From the NCBI GenBank assembly GCA_002314875.1, contig DCHS01000018.1:1-8222 (forward strand): a stretch of DNA of 8,222 nucleotides. The letters run 5' to 3'. The position numbers were made by a program, and so were the translations under genes. The DNA comes from Prevotellaceae bacterium UBA1746 (GTDB lineage: Bacteria; Bacteroidota; Bacteroidia; Bacteroidales; Bacteroidaceae). Position 1 is the first letter of the stretch. Each line of letters starts with the position of its first letter. This document shows, piece by piece, positions 6,586 to 8,222 of the stretch. A model generated the notes under the pieces. It was not told the origin of the DNA. It searched no databases and saw nothing but the letters and a program-made list of their open reading frames with translations.

Positions 6586-7806
6586 ATGAAGAAAATCCTT
6601 TTCCTTGCTGCTGCTGCACTTGTTTGTGCTGGTAGCGCATCGGCTGCAAAGCCCAAGAAGAAAGAACTTCCTAAGGATACTCTTATCTTCGAAACCGTTA
6701 TCGAAAATCCTGTAACCAGCATCAAGAACCAGAAGAACTCCGGTACTTGCTGGGCATACTCCAGCCTTGCTTTCCTTGAGAGTGAAGTTCTCAAGAAGCA
6801 CCCCGAAATGACCGATATTGACCTTTGCGAAAGCTTCCTCGTAAGCAAGACCTACACCGACCGTGCAGACCGCAACGTCCGTACCCATGGTGATGCAAGT
6901 TTCAGCCAGGGTGGTAGCTTCTACGATGCTATCTTCTGTATGAAGAACTACGGTCTCATCCCCGAAGGTTCCGGCATGCCTTATCCTGTGACCCTCTATG
7001 GTGACAGCCTCTACAACTTCACCAACTTCTTCCCCCCCATGGAAGCATACATCAAGGCTATTGCTACCAGTGATGCAAAGAAGATCAATCCCCGTTGGAA
7101 GGGTGATGTTCAGCACATGATTGACAACTACTTCGGCGAGTGCCCCACAGAAATCACCTATAAGGGCAAGAACTACACTCCGAAGACCTTCGTATCTGAC
7201 TATCTTGGTCTTAACCCCGATGACTATGTAAGCCTCACCTCTTACACCCACCAGCCCTTCTACAGCTCATTCATTCTCGAAATCCAGGACAACTGGCGTT
7301 GGGCAAGCAGCTATAACCTTCCCCTCGATGAGTTTATGCGCGTTATGGAAGAAAGCGTAAAGAACGGTTGGACCTTCGCATGGGGTGCTGACGTAAGTGA
7401 AAACGGTTTCAGCCGTCGTACCGGTAAGAACAAGTGCGTTGCCACTGTTCCCCTCAACGATGGTACCGAAGCTGTTGGTAGCGACCAGAGCCGTTGGACT
7501 GGCGAAAAGCAGGGTGTTACCTATACCACCAACGACAATGCTGGTGAAAAGACCATTACCCAGGAAATGCGTCAGCTTGGTTATGACAACTGGGAAACCA
7601 CCGATGACCACGGCATGCAGATCTACGGTATCGCTAAGGATCAGAATGGCAAGGAGTACTTCATGATGAAGAACTCTTGGGGCGATTACGGACCCTACAA
7701 GGGTTTCTGGTATGTCAGCAAGCCTTATGTTGCTTACAAGACCATGAACATCGTCATCAACAAGAACGCTGTTCCCGCTGATATCCGCAAGAAGCTCGGC
7801 ATCTAA
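6586..7806 (+). CDS. Exported C1B cysteine peptidase (bleomycin hydrolase / aminopeptidase C-like)
   Basis: A 406-residue papain-fold peptidase of family C1B. A Sec signal peptide is clear: MKK, a hydrophobic core to about residue 15, then ASA before a likely cut after Ala20. That places the enzyme in the periplasm or outside, unlike the usually cytosolic PepC. The catalytic set is complete: Gln49 in the oxyanion site (IKNQKNSGTCW), Cys55 as nucleophile, His342 (DDHGMQIYG) and Asn363 (MKNSWG). It is somewhat shorter than typical PepC/bleomycin hydrolase (~450). The C-terminus ends in VPADIRKKLGI; in PepC the C-terminal tail enters the active site and enforces aminopeptidase action, but whether this tail does so is unknown. 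Codon use is strongly biased (AAG for Lys, AAC, TTC, TAC, CTC/CTT, GGT, CGT), suggesting high expression. ATG 6586 is preceded by A-rich DNA without a Shine-Dalgarno sequence. A terminator follows directly. Confidence 0.92.
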   Translation: MKKILFLAAAALVCAGSASAAKPKKKELPKDTLIFETVIENPVTSIKNQKNSGTCWAYSSLAFLESEVLKKHPEMTDIDLCESFLVSKTYTDRADRNVRTHGDASFSQGGSFYDAIFCMKNYGLIPEGSGMPYPVTLYGDSLYNFTNFFPPMEAYIKAIATSDAKKINPRWKGDVQHMIDNYFGECPTEITYKGKNYTPKTFVSDYLGLNPDDYVSLTSYTHQPFYSSFILEIQDNWRWASSYNLPLDEFMRVMEESVKNGWTFAWGADVSENGFSRRTGKNKCVATVPLNDGTEAVGSDQSRWTGEKQGVTYTTNDNAGEKTITQEMRQLGYDNWETTDDHGMQIYGIAKDQNGKEYFMMKNSWGDYGPYKGFWYVSKPYVAYKTMNIVINKNAVPADIRKKLGI

Positions 7807-7824
7807 TTTTTGAGAAAAGTATAT

Positions 7825-7857
7825 GCCTCCGGACTTTTACGAGTTCGGAGGCTTTTT
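7825..7857 (+). terminator. Rho-independent terminator after the C1B peptidase
   Basis: GCCTCCGGACT (7825-7835) pairs with AGTTCGGAGGC (7842-7852), including one G-U pair, around a 6-nt loop. A TTTTT run follows at 7853-7857. It begins 18 bp after the stop codon. Confidence 0.92.
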
Positions 7858-7865
7858 ATATCCAT

Positions 7866-7922
7866 AAAAAAATAGGTGGAAATAGCAAAAGAAGTAAAAA
7901 AAAATTAAGAAAAACAAGAAAA
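7866..7922. promoter_or_regulatory. Phased A-tracts upstream of the pckA promoter
   Basis: Runs of A at 7866-7872, 7880-7882, 7887-7890, 7896-7904, 7910-7914 and 7919-7922 have centres about 10 bp apart on average (8-12 bp). They end 13 bp before the TTTG element. Spacing near the helical repeat predicts bent DNA, and A-rich DNA here could also act as an UP element. The regulatory role is inferred. Confidence 0.4.
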
Positions 7923-7935
7923 GATGCTCCGTAAG

Positions 7936-7965
7936 TTTGTATTTTCAAAAAATGTAGTATCTTTG
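7936..7965 (+). promoter_or_regulatory. Promoter of pckA
   Basis: TTTG (7936-7939), an 18-nt spacer and TATCTTTG (7958-7965) match both halves of the Bacteroidetes sigma-70-type (SigABfr) promoter. This is the best promoter in the window. The start point would be near 7972, giving a leader of ~73 nt. Confidence 0.75.
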
Positions 7966-7980
7966 TAACGCTGAAAGAAG

Positions 7981-7990
7981 GCAAATTTGC
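7981..7990. repeat. Perfect 10-bp palindrome in the pckA leader
   Basis: GCAAATTTGC is fully self-complementary and lies about 10 bp after the predicted transcript start. This is a position where a bound repressor could block transcription. With no loop it is a poor RNA hairpin. A chance palindrome in A/T-rich DNA is possible. Confidence 0.35.
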
Positions 7991-8044
7991 TTTTCCCGAT
8001 GCAAAGTATTCGCATTTAATAACTCTTTAAATATTTCTACACCA

Positions 8045-8222
8045 ATGGCAACATTAGATCTCACTCAGTACGGTATCACTGGTTCTACCGTACTCTTCCA
8101 CAACCCTACCTACGAACAGCTCTTCGCTGAAGAAACCAAGCCCGGTCTTGAAGGTTTCGAAGTTGGTCAGGAAACTGAACTCGGTGCAGTTAACGTAATG
8201 ACTGGTATCTACACAGGTCGTT
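8045..8222 (+). CDS. pckA: Phosphoenolpyruvate carboxykinase (ATP), N-terminal part; 3' end outside window
   Basis: The 59 complete codons begin MATLDLTQYGITG and continue through NPTYEQLFAEETKPGLEG to LGAVNVMTGIYTGR. The last motif leads into the conserved TGR(S/D)PKDK region of ATP-dependent PEP carboxykinase, and the opening matches the Bacteroidetes form as I recall it. The cytosolic enzyme interconverts oxaloacetate and PEP with ATP/ADP. In Bacteroides/Prevotella-type fermenters it is thought to work largely in the CO2-fixing direction toward succinate. The catalytic Walker-type and metal sites lie beyond the window edge. Codon use is highly biased, as in the preceding gene, fitting an abundant protein. 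ATG 8045 has no Shine-Dalgarno sequence; the upstream bases are A/T-rich with CACCA just before the start. Confidence 0.93.
   Translation, partial: MATLDLTQYGITGSTVLFHNPTYEQLFAEETKPGLEGFEVGQETELGAVNVMTGIYTGR

Noticed and set aside
6577..7251. Minus-strand open frame (224 codons) antisense to the C1B peptidase
   Set aside because: This is a shadow of biased codon use. It has no recognisable motif and no promoter or start context.

Overview
The window looks like chromosomal DNA from a Bacteroidales bacterium, most likely Prevotella or a close relative. Four things suggest this. Start codons lack clear Shine-Dalgarno sequences. Several intergenic regions carry the Bacteroidetes -7 element TAnnTTTG. 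The first gene ends in a secreted Ig-like / discoidin / dockerin-like arrangement. The last gene begins like a Bacteroidetes ATP-type PEP carboxykinase. I see no insertion sequence, phage gene, CRISPR array, tRNA or rRNA.

Layout. Positions 2-1285 (+) are the 3' part of a large secreted multidomain protein: a possible ricin-like tail, an Ig-like domain, a helical linker, an F5/8C-like (discoidin) domain, a second helical linker and a dockerin-like C-terminus. A long hairpin at 1291-1330 separates it from the convergent gene and can end transcription from both sides. Three genes then run on the minus strand. In transcription order they are a patatin-like esterase (4926-4081), an ATP-grasp protein of unknown role (4059-3136) and an APC-family amino acid permease (3040-1373). 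The first two are 21 nt apart and are probably co-transcribed. The permease has its own candidate promoter and a leader with two overlapping hairpins.

On the plus strand, a cytosolic Xaa-Pro aminopeptidase of family M24B (5017-6417) diverges from the patatin gene. The 90-bp region between them holds two mirrored candidate promoters joined by a 9-bp inverted repeat. A C1B (bleomycin-hydrolase/PepC-like) cysteine peptidase with a Sec signal peptide follows (6586-7806) and ends in a strong terminator. A run of A-tracts in rough helical phase and a good TTTG-N18-TATCTTTG promoter then lead into pckA (8045 to the window edge).

How they may fit together (inference): the exported C1B peptidase, the permease, the prolyl aminopeptidase and PEP carboxykinase would suit peptide and amino acid use plus C4/C3 interconversion in an anaerobe. 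They are not one operon, so the link is only neighbourhood. The least understood element is the patatin / ATP-grasp pair. I found no clear evidence of a dramatic new system. The best leads are that pair, the mirrored divergent promoters, the permease leader and the curved-DNA candidate upstream of pckA.
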